From contig CAJTME010000013.1 of assembly GCA_910577315.1 (NCBI GenBank), positions 1 to 64,000 on the forward strand: a DNA stretch of 64,000 nucleotides, given 5' to 3'. The number at the start of each line of letters is the position of its first letter. Within the stretch, counting starts at the first letter, position 1. The notes beneath the pieces were generated by a model, which saw only the letters and a list, made by a program, of their open reading frames with translations, ran no database searches and was not told the DNA's origin. Positions 53,405 through 62,081 of this stretch are shown one piece after another. The position numbers were made by a program, and so were the translations under genes. Source of the stretch: an uncultured Muribaculaceae bacterium. Its GTDB lineage: Bacteria; Bacteroidota; Bacteroidia; Bacteroidales; Muribaculaceae.

Positions 53405-54426
53405 TGAAATATAACCGTTACCTGATTCCGGCCACCATGGCCGCCATCCTCAGCGCCTGCGGCGACAAGGAACAGGCCGAGACCGTTGCCGACGAAGAAC
53501 TTCCGATGGTGCAGGTCGATGTGGCCCACAAGCGTTCCGTAGACCAGACGCGCACCTACACGGCGAATGTCGAGGCCGACAATGTCAACAACATCGCTCC
53601 GGCCATGAGCAACCGCATCGAACGAATCCTTGTTGACGTGGGCGACCACGTGAAACGCGGACAGACTCTCGTTACTCTTGACGCATCCACTGCCGACCAG
53701 CAGCGCATCAATCTCGAATTGTCCGAAACCGAATACAACCGTGCCGTTGAATTGCTCAATATCGGTGCGGGAACCCAGCGTGCCGTCGACCAGCTGAAAG
53801 CCCAGCTCGACGCGCAGCGGGCACAGTACCAGAACACCCTCACAAACACGGTTCTAAAATCGCCCATAACAGGCGTTGTCACTGCCCGCAATTATGACCC
53901 GGGCGACATGACCGGCGCGCAGCCGGTGCTCACGGTCGGCCAGACCACACCTAATGTCAAGGTGGTCATAAACGTGAACGAGAGCGACCTCGCCGTGGTG
54001 AAGCACGGCATGACCGTTGACGTAACTTTCGACGCATACGACGGCGAGAAATTCACCGGCCGCATCACCCGTGTCGCCCCGGCGCTCGACATCCCCACCC
54101 GCACATTCCCCGTGGAGGTGACTGTGGCGAATAACGACGAGCGCATACGCCCCGGAATGTTTGCCCGCGTCGGAATCAATCTCGGCGCCCGCGACAATGT
54201 GGTGGTGCCTGACCGCGCGGTTGTAAAACAGACCGGCTCGGCCAATAAATATGTCTATACATATTCAAACGGCACCGTCGCATATAAGAAGGTGGAACTG
54301 GGCCAGCGGCTCGACGACTCTTTCGAGCTGTTGAGCGGCATTGAGGACGGCGACACCGTGGTCATCGCCGGACAGGTGCGCCTGGCCGACGGCGTGGCCG
54401 TATCGGTAATGAACAATGATAAATAA
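53404..54426 (+). CDS. RND periplasmic adaptor (membrane fusion) lipoprotein
   Basis: The 340-aa protein has a lipobox (ILSAC, cysteine about residue 19), split biotinyl-lipoyl halves (NIAPAMSNRIERILVDVGDH and VLKSPITGVVTARNYDPGDM) around a helical hairpin, and a beta-barrel domain. It links the RND permease to the TolC channel. Overlaps the first gene by one base. Confidence 0.94.
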   Translation: MKYNRYLIPATMAAILSACGDKEQAETVADEELPMVQVDVAHKRSVDQTRTYTANVEADNVNNIAPAMSNRIERILVDVGDHVKRGQTLVTLDASTADQQRINLELSETEYNRAVELLNIGAGTQRAVDQLKAQLDAQRAQYQNTLTNTVLKSPITGVVTARNYDPGDMTGAQPVLTVGQTTPNVKVVINVNESDLAVVKHGMTVDVTFDAYDGEKFTGRITRVAPALDIPTRTFPVEVTVANNDERIRPGMFARVGINLGARDNVVVPDRAVVKQTGSANKYVYTYSNGTVAYKKVELGQRLDDSFELLSGIEDGDTVVIAGQVRLADGVAVSVMNNDK

Positions 54427-54444
54427 CGATATACCTGAAAGTCA

Positions 54445-57400
54445 ATGAGTTTATATGGCGGCGCGGTGAAGCGGCCAATCATGACCACCCTCTGCTTCGT
54501 GGCGGTGGTGGTGCTGGGCCTCTTCTCCCTTAAAACCCTTCCGATTGACCTGTTCCCGGACATCGAGACCAACACACTGATGGTCATGACGACCTATCAG
54601 GGCGCCTCGGCCCAGGATATAGAACAGAATGTGACCCGTCCACTGGAAAACGTCCTCAACTCGGTCAGCGACCTGAAGCACATCACCTCGGCGTCGCGCG
54701 AGAACATATCGGTCATCACCCTCGAGTTTGAATACGGAAAAGACATCGACGTGCTCACCAACGATGTCCGCGACAAGCTCGACATGGTGTCATCCTCGAT
54801 GCCCGACGATGCCGAGACCCCGATTATCTTCAAGTTCTCGACCGACATGATACCGATTTTGCTGCTGTCGGTGCAGGCCGACGAGAGCATGCCCGGCCTC
54901 TACAAGATTCTTGACGATGCGGTGGCGAATCCCCTGGCCCGCATCTCGGGCGTCGGTTCGGTGTCGATTTCAGGTGCTCCCGAACGTGAGATACATATTT
55001 ATGTCGACCCCGCACGGCTTGAAGCCTACAACCTGACCGTAGAACAGATCAGTTCGGTGGTGGCGGCTGAGAACCGCAACATCCCCGGCGGCGTGTTCGA
55101 CATCGGTTCCGATACATATTCCCTGCGCGTACAGGGCGAGTTCACCTCGTCTGACCAGATGGCCGACATAGTTGTCGGCTCGTTCCAGGGCCGCAATATT
55201 TACCTGCGCGATGTTGCCCGTATCGACGATTCGCTTGAGGAGAGGGCGCAGGTCACATATAATAATGGTGTGCGCGGGGCCATGATTGTGGTGCAGAAAC
55301 AGAGCGGCGCCAATTCCGTCGAAATATCCGACAGGGTGCTGAAAATGCTTCCTTCGCTGCAAAAGCGCCTGCCGTCTGACGTGAAACTCGGCATTATCGT
55401 CGATACGTCCGACAACATCCGCAACACCATCGACTCGCTTGTCGAGACGGTCATGTACGCCCTGCTGTTTGTGATTGTCGTGGTGTTCTTCTTCCTGGGA
55501 CGATGGAGGGCTACCCTCATCATCACCCTCACCATTCCCATATCGCTGATAGCATCGTTCATCTACCTTGCCATCACCGGCAATTCGCTCAACATCGTCT
55601 CGCTTTCGGCCCTGTCGATTTCAATAGGCATGGTGGTCGATGACGCCATCGTGGTGCTCGAGAACGTCACCACGCACATCGAACGCGGCTCGGCGCCGAA
55701 ACAGGCCGCCGTCCACGGCACCAACGAGGTGGCCATATCGGTAGTGGCGTCTACGCTTACGCTTATCGCCGTATTCTTCCCGTTGACCTTGGTCACCGGC
55801 ATGAGCGGCGTGCTTTTCCGCCAATTGGGATGGATGGTCACCATAATGATGGTGATTTCCACAATCTGCGCCCTCTCACTCACCCCGATGCTGTGTTCTC
55901 TGTTGCTGCGCCGCGTGACGGTCCATTCAAAAATCTACACCATTTTCTTTACTCCCATAAGCCGTGCGCTTGACGCCCTCGACAATGGCTATGCCCGCTT
56001 GCTCGGACTGGTGACATCGCACAAGACCATCACCATCCTTGTCTGCCTGGCCACGTTTGTCGGCTCGATTTTCCTGATGAAACAGGTCGGTACCGAGTTT
56101 TTCCCCACGGCCGATGACGGACGCCTCTCTGTCAACCTCGAGCTTCCCATCGGCACCCGCGTGGAGATTGCCGACGAAACGACAGCGCGGCTCGTCAGGG
56201 AATGGCAGGAAAAGTATCCCGAGATTGAGGTGATAAACTACACCACCGGCACCGCATCGTCGGACAATGTGTTTGCCTCATTGAGCGAGAACGGCTCCCA
56301 CATCGTGTCGATGAACATCGCCCTCAGCGACCCCGGTGAACGTGAGCGTACCATCGTGGAAATCGCAAAGATGATGCGCGAGGATCTACTGCGCTATCCC
56401 GAGTATAAGAAAGCCCAGGTGTCGGTTGGCGGCAATATGGGCGGCATGGGCGGCGAGGCGTCCATCGACTTTGAAATATATGGTTATGATTTTGCCGAAA
56501 CCGACTCGGTCGCCGCGATGATGCGGACAATGCTGCTCGGTCTTGAAGGCACGGCCGATGTGACGATTTCCCGTTCGGACTATCAGCCTGAATACCGCGT
56601 CGATTTTGACCGCGAGAAGCTGGCCATATACGGGCTTAACCTTTCAACGGCGGCAAATTATCTGCGCAACCGCATCAACGGCCAGACCGCCTCGCGCTTC
56701 CGCGAGGATGGCGAGGAATATGACATAAAGGTGATGTACGACCCCGAGGCACGCACCTCGATAGCCGACATTGAGAACATTCTCATATACAATTCGGCAG
56801 GACAGGCGGTGCGCGTCAAGGATGTGGGAAAAGTTGTGGAGCATTTCACTCCTCCCACAATCGAACGCAAGGACCGCGAGCGCGTCATTACGGTCAAGAC
56901 GATTGTCCAGGGTGTCCCGATGAGCGATGTGGTGCAAAAGTCGCTGGCGGCAATCGACAAGATGGCTCTGCCGCAGGGCGTGTCGGTTCAGCTTGCCGGC
57001 CAGTATGAAGACCAGCAGGAGTCGTTCTCTGACCTGCTTATGCTCGCCCTCCTTATCCTTATCCTTGTGTATATCGTCATGGCGGCTCAGTTCGAGAGCT
57101 ATACATACCCCGCGATCATAATGTCGTCGGTCATGTTCGCCTTCTCGGGCGTGTTCCTCATCCTGTGGCTGTCGGGCCACACACTGAACGTCATGAGCCT
57201 TATCGGCGCGATAATGTTGATTGGTATCGTGGTGAAGAACGGCATCGTGCTCATTGACTACATCACGCTAAACCGCGAGCGCGGCCTCTCGATTAAGAAA
57301 GCCGTCATTGACGGTGGCCGCTCGCGTCTGCGTCCCGTGATAATGACATCGCTGACCACAATCCTCGGCATGGTGCCCATGGCATTTGGCACCGGCCAGG

Positions 57401-57570
57401 GCGCCGAGATGTGGCGTCCGATGGGAACGGCGGTCATTGGCGGCCTGACTTTCTCAACCATCCTCACCCTCCTGTTCGTGCCGGTGCTGTATTGTGTGTT
57501 CGCCCATAACGGCATCCGCAACACCCGACGCAAACTCCATAAGAACCTACGAAAACAATCAAGCAAATGA
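54445..57570 (+). CDS. RND-family efflux permease (HAE1 type)
   Basis: The 1041-aa protein has 12 membrane helices, two large periplasmic loops and the proton-relay signature of helix 4 (SIGMVVDDAIVVLENV). FMQ-type and GxxGxxG features in helix 6 (FPLTLVTGMSG) are also present. It is a proton-driven pump of the AcrB/MexB group; substrates are not predictable, and may be drugs, bile salts or indoles. A gly/met-rich periplasmic loop (GGNMGGMGGE) is unusual. Its stop overlaps the PII-like gene. Confidence 0.95.
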   Translation: MSLYGGAVKRPIMTTLCFVAVVVLGLFSLKTLPIDLFPDIETNTLMVMTTYQGASAQDIEQNVTRPLENVLNSVSDLKHITSASRENISVITLEFEYGKDIDVLTNDVRDKLDMVSSSMPDDAETPIIFKFSTDMIPILLLSVQADESMPGLYKILDDAVANPLARISGVGSVSISGAPEREIHIYVDPARLEAYNLTVEQISSVVAAENRNIPGGVFDIGSDTYSLRVQGEFTSSDQMADIVVGSFQGRNIYLRDVARIDDSLEERAQVTYNNGVRGAMIVVQKQSGANSVEISDRVLKMLPSLQKRLPSDVKLGIIVDTSDNIRNTIDSLVETVMYALLFVIVVVFFFLGRWRATLIITLTIPISLIASFIYLAITGNSLNIVSLSALSISIGMVVDDAIVVLENVTTHIERGSAPKQAAVHGTNEVAISVVASTLTLIAVFFPLTLVTGMSGVLFRQLGWMVTIMMVISTICALSLTPMLCSLLLRRVTVHSKIYTIFFTPISRALDALDNGYARLLGLVTSHKTITILVCLATFVGSIFLMKQVGTEFFPTADDGRLSVNLELPIGTRVEIADETTARLVREWQEKYPEIEVINYTTGTASSDNVFASLSENGSHIVSMNIALSDPGERERTIVEIAKMMREDLLRYPEYKKAQVSVGGNMGGMGGEASIDFEIYGYDFAETDSVAAMMRTMLLGLEGTADVTISRSDYQPEYRVDFDREKLAIYGLNLSTAANYLRNRINGQTASRFREDGEEYDIKVMYDPEARTSIADIENILIYNSAGQAVRVKDVGKVVEHFTPPTIERKDRERVITVKTIVQGVPMSDVVQKSLAAIDKMALPQGVSVQLAGQYEDQQESFSDLLMLALLILILVYIVMAAQFESYTYPAIIMSSVMFAFSGVFLILWLSGHTLNVMSLIGAIMLIGIVVKNGIVLIDYITLNRERGLSIKKAVIDGGRSRLRPVIMTSLTTILGMVPMAFGTGQGAEMWRPMGTAVIGGLTFSTILTLLFVPVLYCVFAHNGIRNTRRKLHKNLRKQSSK

Positions 57571-57863
57571 AAGCAGTGATGATAACCTTTGACCAGGCGC
57601 ATTACGAGCGCATCGTCGACGCGCTCGACCGCCTGAACTGCCGGGGATACACGGCGTGGAACCAAGTCTCAGGCCGTGGTTCACATTCCGGCGAACCTCA
57701 CTATGGCTCCCACGCGTGGCCGTCGCTCGCCTCAGCCATCCTGACCATGGTTCCCGACGAGCGCGTCGAGCCGCTGTTGAAGCGCCTCAGGGAGTTTGAC
57801 AGCGAAAGCCCTAAGCTCGGGCTCAGGGCTTTCGTGTGGAATTTATGTGAGGAAGGCGTGTGA
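57567..57863 (+). CDS. PII-like (GlnB-fold) small protein of the efflux operon
   Basis: The 98-aa protein has a ferredoxin-like PII pattern: MKAVMITFDQAHYERIVDAL, a loop with GRGSHSG where PII has its T-loop, then WPSLASAILTMVPDERVEPLL and GLRAFVW. It lacks the classical T-loop tyrosine region. PII-like genes at the end of RND operons occur in Bacteroidota and proteobacteria, where some sense metals or nucleotides. Its ATG overlaps the permease stop (ATGA), so it is made with the pump. Confidence 0.75.
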   Translation: MKAVMITFDQAHYERIVDALDRLNCRGYTAWNQVSGRGSHSGEPHYGSHAWPSLASAILTMVPDERVEPLLKRLREFDSESPKLGLRAFVWNLCEEGV

Positions 57864-57866
57864 ATG

Positions 57867-58664
57867 TTATCCAGCCTCAATAAAACTTACGACATACTGC
57901 CAGTTGCCGGGTGCGGGAACTGGCAGTTCATTTTTTGCAAATGCGCCGCTGATGTTCTGCGCGTCGGCGGCGAGGGCGAAATGGCACAGTCCTATGCCCA
58001 TGTCAATCATTGAATAATTATTGTCCTTGGCGCAGTAGAAATCAACCTGATTGCCCCTCACGAGTGCCCGCCAGGGCTGCGAGTTGGTCGAAGACGGCGC
58101 GAGCCTCATCATGTCGAGCGGCATGGCATACGGTCCATCTTCGGTGAGGCTCACCGAGAAATCGTTTACAAAGAACAGGTCTCCGAGCGGTTTGCGTTTG
58201 TCGCTGCTCGCCACGGCACGCATCAGCCTGTCCATGAAACGAGGACGATCGCCGGGTTGTCCGATTGGAGAGACTACTTCAAGCGTTTCGCCGGCTGGCA
58301 GCGCGGCTGCATCGGTGAAAGACTTGCTTTTGAACGTACCGGCAATCCAGCATGTCGCCAGTCCAAGCTGGCAAGCCCGCAAGACCACCTGCTCCATCAT
58401 GAAGCCTCCTGAAAGCTTTGAATTCACGTCATTGTCAAGTCCCATAAGGAGATAGCTCCGCGCGCCCTTGATGACGCCGTAAGTAGACGGACGGAATTCA
58501 CCGCCAGTGTCGACGGTTGCCAGTTTGATTGTGACGGATCCGCCAAAAGGGGACGATGCGAGGGAAATGGCGTCGTTGATTTGTGACGCTTGCGCGGCTG
58601 AAAGCGGCTGGCCATCATAGGTGCGCACCGACCGGCGCACTTTTATTGCTTCAAGTATATTCAT
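57867..58664 (-). CDS. Nitroreductase-family FMN protein (TM1586 type)
   Basis: I place the start at 58664 (MNILEAIKVRRSVRTYDG, the family's usual N-terminus); upstream in-frame codons add an unlikely tail. The 265-aa protein has two nitroreductase-like halves (RRSVRTYDGQ; RLAPSSTNSQPWR), fused as in the TM-nitroreductase subgroup. It binds FMN and reduces quinones, nitro compounds or similar with NAD(P)H. It converges on the efflux operon with a 3-nt gap and is divergent from tryptophanase. Confidence 0.88.
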   Translation of the reverse strand: MNILEAIKVRRSVRTYDGQPLSAAQASQINDAISLASSPFGGSVTIKLATVDTGGEFRPSTYGVIKGARSYLLMGLDNDVNSKLSGGFMMEQVVLRACQLGLATCWIAGTFKSKSFTDAAALPAGETLEVVSPIGQPGDRPRFMDRLMRAVASSDKRKPLGDLFFVNDFSVSLTEDGPYAMPLDMMRLAPSSTNSQPWRALVRGNQVDFYCAKDNNYSMIDMGIGLCHFALAADAQNISGAFAKNELPVPAPGNWQYVVSFIEAG

Positions 58665-58758
58665 GCCCAAAGGTAAAAATAATTTTTCAAATAACGTCCT
58701 TAAAGTGGCTTTTGTTGGAATGTTTCGCCAACAGATGTTGTAGAGCATATAATTATTG

Positions 58759-58789
58759 TTTGCCCTGTCGTGAAAAATCCGTAACTTTG
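58759..58789 (+). promoter_or_regulatory. Tryptophanase promoter
   Basis: TTTG (58759-58762), 19 nt, TAACTTTG (58782-58789). It predicts a start near 58796 and a leader of about 169 nt, the longest of the leaders I could predict in the window. Confidence 0.7.
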
Positions 58790-58832
58790 GCGTGAAAGTG
58801 AGCGCGTGAAATTATTTATAGAGAAATTATCA

Positions 58833-58865
58833 ATGTTTCGACGAATGACTCCTCGCTTGCTTTAA
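58833..58865 (+). other. Leader mini-reading frame ahead of tryptophanase
   Basis: ATG to TAA encodes 10 residues (MFRRMTPRLL). A second mini-frame, 58919-58984 (21 residues, MITFTPLYNPEHTFYHGTTF and Cys), overlaps the tnaA start codon in another frame. Neither contains tryptophan, unlike E. coli tnaC. Expression is unproven; they may be chance. Confidence 0.25.
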
Positions 58866-58964
58866 AGGCGCTGCCTGTTGCTCTATTGATGATAATGGAG
58901 GGCGGATGCGCTGTTGAAATGATTACGTTTACCCCACTTTATAACCCAGAACATACGTTTTACC

Positions 58965-60341
58965 ATGGAACTACCTTTTGCTGAATCTTGGAAAATCAAG
59001 ATGGTCGAGCCAATCCGCACCTCCACTCGTGAAGAGCGTGAGAAGTGGATCAAGGAGGCTCACTACAATTTGTTTCAACTTACTGCCGACCAGGTGTATA
59101 TCGACTGCCTGACGGACTCAGGCACAGGCGCCATGAGCGACCGCCAGTGGGCTGCCCTCATGATGGGCGATGAGGCCTATGCGGGTTCGCGTTCGTTCTT
59201 TGAGCTTAAAGACGTAATCAACCGCCTCACCGGCTTCGAATATGTAATCCCCACCCATCAGGGCCGCGCTGCCGAGAACGTACTCTTCTCCCACCTCGTG
59301 AAGGAGGGCGCTGTCGTGCCCGGCAACTCTCACTTCGACACCACCAAGGGCCACATCGAATCGCGTCATGCCACCGCGCTTGACTGCACGATCGACGCTG
59401 CCCGCGACACTCAGCTTGAACTGCCCTTCAAAGGCAATGTTGACATTGCTAAACTCGAAAAGGCTCTCGAGGAGCACGGCGACAAGGTGTCGTTCATCAT
59501 CGTTACCATCACTAACAACACCGCCGGCGGCCAGCCCGTGTCGATGGAGAATCTGCGCGAGGTGCGCCGTGTTGCCGATAAATATGGCAAGCGTGTCATC
59601 TTCGACTCCGCCCGTTTTGCCGAGAACGCATATTTCATCAAGACCCGCGAGGAAGGATATGCCGACAAGACCATCAAGGAAATCACCCGCGAGATGTTCT
59701 CGTATGCCGACGGCATGACCATGTCGGCCAAGAAGGACGGTCTCGTGAACATGGGCGGCTTCATTGCCACACGCCACGCCGACTGGTATGAGGGTGCCAA
59801 GAAATACTGCATCCCCTTCGAGGGCTATCTCACCTATGGCGGCATGAACGGCCGCGACATGGCCGCACTTGCCGTAGGTCTGGACGAGAACACCGAGTTT
59901 GACAACCTCGCCACCCGCATCCGCCAGGTTGAATACCTTGCCAAGCGTCTTGACGAATTCGGAATTCCCTACCAGCGTCCCGCCGGTGGCCATGCCATTT
60001 TTGTGGATGCCGGCCTGGTGCTCACCAATGTGCCGAAAGAAGAATTCCCCGCCCAGACGCTCGCCATCGAGCTTTATAAGGAAGCCGGTGTGCGCGGATG
60101 TGAAATCGGCTATATCCTTGCCGATCGCGATCCCGTCACCCGCGAGAACCGTTTCGGCGGCATGGACCTGCTGCGCCTGTGCATTGCCCGCCGTGTCTAC
60201 ACCAACAATCACATGGACGTGATTGCCGTCGCCCTGAAAAATGTGTACGATCGCCGCGAGTCAATCACCCGTGGTTATGAAATCACATGGGAAACCGAAC
60301 TGATGCGTCACTTCACCGTCCAGCTCGCTCCGCTTTCGTAA
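58965..60341 (+). CDS. tnaA: Tryptophanase (L-tryptophan indole-lyase)
   Basis: The 458-aa PLP enzyme splits tryptophan into indole, pyruvate and ammonia. The PLP lysine is K257 (MSAKKDGLVNMGG). Two places separate tryptophanase from its relative tyrosine phenol-lyase: the segment GCEIG (TPL has an Arg here, SMERG) and H449 in RHFTVQL (TPL has FF). Both are tryptophanase-like. Full length and intact. Indole made here could signal to other gut bacteria and the host. It has a long leader of about 169 nt and a strong terminator. Confidence 0.95.
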   Translation: MELPFAESWKIKMVEPIRTSTREEREKWIKEAHYNLFQLTADQVYIDCLTDSGTGAMSDRQWAALMMGDEAYAGSRSFFELKDVINRLTGFEYVIPTHQGRAAENVLFSHLVKEGAVVPGNSHFDTTKGHIESRHATALDCTIDAARDTQLELPFKGNVDIAKLEKALEEHGDKVSFIIVTITNNTAGGQPVSMENLREVRRVADKYGKRVIFDSARFAENAYFIKTREEGYADKTIKEITREMFSYADGMTMSAKKDGLVNMGGFIATRHADWYEGAKKYCIPFEGYLTYGGMNGRDMAALAVGLDENTEFDNLATRIRQVEYLAKRLDEFGIPYQRPAGGHAIFVDAGLVLTNVPKEEFPAQTLAIELYKEAGVRGCEIGYILADRDPVTRENRFGGMDLLRLCIARRVYTNNHMDVIAVALKNVYDRRESITRGYEITWETELMRHFTVQLAPLS

Positions 60342-60362
60342 TATACATAAGTTGACCGTACC

Positions 60363-60416
60363 AAATAAACTGCACTCCAAAAGTCCGTTATCTGACTTTT
60401 GGAGTGCAGTTTATTT
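60363..60416. terminator. Terminator after tryptophanase
   Basis: A perfect 23-bp stem (AAATAAACTGCACTCCAAAA...) around an 8-nt loop, with T-rich flanks on both strands. Can end transcripts from both sides. Confidence 0.88.
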
Positions 60417-60458
60417 TGATATAGACTGATTATTGGCTAAGCGAAAAAGACAGGACCT

Positions 60459-60540
60459 CTACTTCACCACTATCTTGGCTCCATTCTGAAAGTAAATACC
60501 TTTTAGGCAAATTTGGAATGTCAGTATCATTGGCGCTGTA
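60459..60540 (-). pseudogene. Possible remnant of a sorting-tail secreted protein
   Basis: On the minus strand this stretch reads ...LTFQICLKGIYFQNGAKIVVK then stop. KGIYFQNGAKIVVK is the pattern of the type IX-like C-terminal tails of this genome group (compare GLYIVRRGNKVSKIIVK in the CotH protein). Upstream the frame is soon closed by stops, so only the last part of a lost gene seems left, trapped between tnaA and rsgA. Confidence 0.4.
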
Positions 60541-60585
60541 GGTAAAAGCTAAAAGAGTTGTAGTATTATCTACGGTTTGTGCCCC

Positions 60586-61536
60586 TTAGAACGGCTTGCG
60601 GTATTTGCCCTCGTCGGCATCTTCAAGAATAGACAGATAGGACGCGTAGCGCGATTGCGCTATGCGACCTTCTTCCAATGCGGCAAGAACGGCGCAACCC
60701 GGTTCGTGGGTGTGGGTGCAGTTACCGAAACGGCAATCTTTCGACACGGCGAACAGGTCGGGGAAATAATGGGCCACTTCGTATTTGTCAAAGTCTATGG
60801 TGCCGAAGCCCCTTACGCCCGGAGTGTCTATTATCGCCCCTCCGCCCTCGCCGGGAAGGCGGAACAGCTCGCTGAACGTGGTGGTGTGCATGCCGGTGTC
60901 GTGGGCCGATGAAATCTCGGCGGTACGGAGGTCCAGTCCAGGAATAAGGTCGTTGATGAGTGTTGTTTTTCCGACACCTGAATTTCCCGAGAAAAGTGTC
61001 AGCTTTCCGGCAAGCATTGCACGCAGGTCGTCGAGGCCTTCGCCTGTTTTAGCCGATAGGGCGAGTACGTCATAGCCGATTGATTTATACAGGTACATGA
61101 CGGCGTCGAGCAGTTCGCTGTCTCCTTCGTCGGTCAGCAGGTCGATTTTATTTATTACAAGCAGGGCCGGCACGTTATATGCCGTGGCGGTTGCCAGAAA
61201 GCGGTCGATGAAAGTTGTCGAGGTGGTGGGGTGGGCAAGCGTCACGACCAGGACGGCCCGGTCGATGTTGGCTGCGATGATATGCGATTCTTTCGACAGG
61301 TTGCTCGCGCGGCGTATTATGTAATTTCTCCTCGGCTCTATGGCGGTGATGAAAGCTGTGCCGTCTGGAGCGGGTTCGCCCACGGTTACACGGTCGCCAA
61401 CTGCCACGGGGTTTGTAGTCCTGATTCCTTTGATTCTGAAATTTCCCTTTATCTTGCAGTTGATTTCGCGGGGTTGTTCTTCGTCTGTGGCCACCACATA
61501 ATGGGCGCCGGTATTTCGTATTACGATGCCTTGCAT
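60586..61536 (-). CDS. rsgA: Ribosome small-subunit-dependent GTPase RsgA
   Basis: The 316-aa protein has an N-terminal OB fold (about 1-75), a circularly permuted GTPase (NKID before GNSGVGKTTLINDL) and a C-terminal zinc finger (DCRFGNCTHTHEPGCAV). RsgA releases late 30S assembly factors. All parts intact. Predicted promoter is weak by eye. Confidence 0.96.
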   Translation of the reverse strand: MQGIVIRNTGAHYVVATDEEQPREINCKIKGNFRIKGIRTTNPVAVGDRVTVGEPAPDGTAFITAIEPRRNYIIRRASNLSKESHIIAANIDRAVLVVTLAHPTTSTTFIDRFLATATAYNVPALLVINKIDLLTDEGDSELLDAVMYLYKSIGYDVLALSAKTGEGLDDLRAMLAGKLTLFSGNSGVGKTTLINDLIPGLDLRTAEISSAHDTGMHTTTFSELFRLPGEGGGAIIDTPGVRGFGTIDFDKYEVAHYFPDLFAVSKDCRFGNCTHTHEPGCAVLAALEEGRIAQSRYASYLSILEDADEGKYRKPF

Positions 61537-61677
61537 GCTTGTTTTCTGTTTGAAAGTGTAAAGTTACAACAATTTCCGGCCTGTTTAGGTTAAAAAATAT
61601 GAAATTTTATTTTGCTGATTTTCCGAGGGTTACGTGCCGACAAACTTATTTTAGTTAAAATTGTTGTATAATTAGTA

Positions 61678-61707
61678 TTTGCAGATGAAAGTTATTTTGT
61701 ATATTTG
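61678..61707 (+). promoter_or_regulatory. Promoter for the winged-helix gene
   Basis: TTTG (61678-61681), 18 nt, TATATTTG (61700-61707). Start near 61714; leader about 84 nt and AT-rich. Confidence 0.7.
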
Positions 61708-61797
61708 CAAACAAAATGATACGAAATAAGTGAATTTTTGAACAACGAACAAATTGCGATAAACAACTTGTCTAACAAAATAATCATTATTTAAGCT

Positions 61798-62013
61798 ATG
61801 AATGTAGAAGTTATCGGAAACAACGCCGGCCTCGTTTGGCAGGCCCTCAGTGCAGCTGACGCCATGGGCGTTAAACAGCTCAAAAAAGCAACTAAACTGA
61901 AAGACAAAGAAGTGTTTGCCGCCCTTGGCTGGCTCGCCCGCGAAGGTAAGGTGAACATCGACACTGATCCCGAAGACGAGAAGGATTTCATCGTTTCTCT
62001 CGTGCAGGCATAA
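61798..62013 (+). CDS. Winged-helix domain protein (DUF2582 type)
   Basis: The 71-aa product (MNVEVIGNNAGLVWQALSAAD...) is a single small winged helix of the DUF2582 type: the recognition-helix region VKQLKKATKLKDKEVFAALGW is followed by a wing (EGKVNIDTDPEDEKDF). Such proteins are abundant in Bacteroidota and may bind DNA, but the conserved acidic wing makes a protein-binding role possible too. Stands alone with a good promoter and terminator, suggesting high expression. Confidence 0.85.
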   Translation: MNVEVIGNNAGLVWQALSAADAMGVKQLKKATKLKDKEVFAALGWLAREGKVNIDTDPEDEKDFIVSLVQA

Positions 62014-62022
62014 ATCAGACTC

Positions 62023-62075
62023 CGCGTATATCACAAGCGGGCGCCACATTGTGGCGCCCGCTTGTGATATACGCG
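62023..62075. terminator. Terminator between the winged-helix gene and pncB
   Basis: A perfect inverted repeat of about 25 bp (CGCGTATATCACAAGCGGGC...) with a very short loop lies between convergent genes. No T run follows, but the stem is very strong. Confidence 0.75.
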
Positions 62076-62081
62076 TGATTG

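Noticed and set aside
58965..60341. Tyrosine phenol-lyase as identity of the tnaA gene
   Set aside because: The discriminating positions (GCEIG, RHFT) are those of tryptophanase, not the Arg and Phe of tyrosine phenol-lyase.
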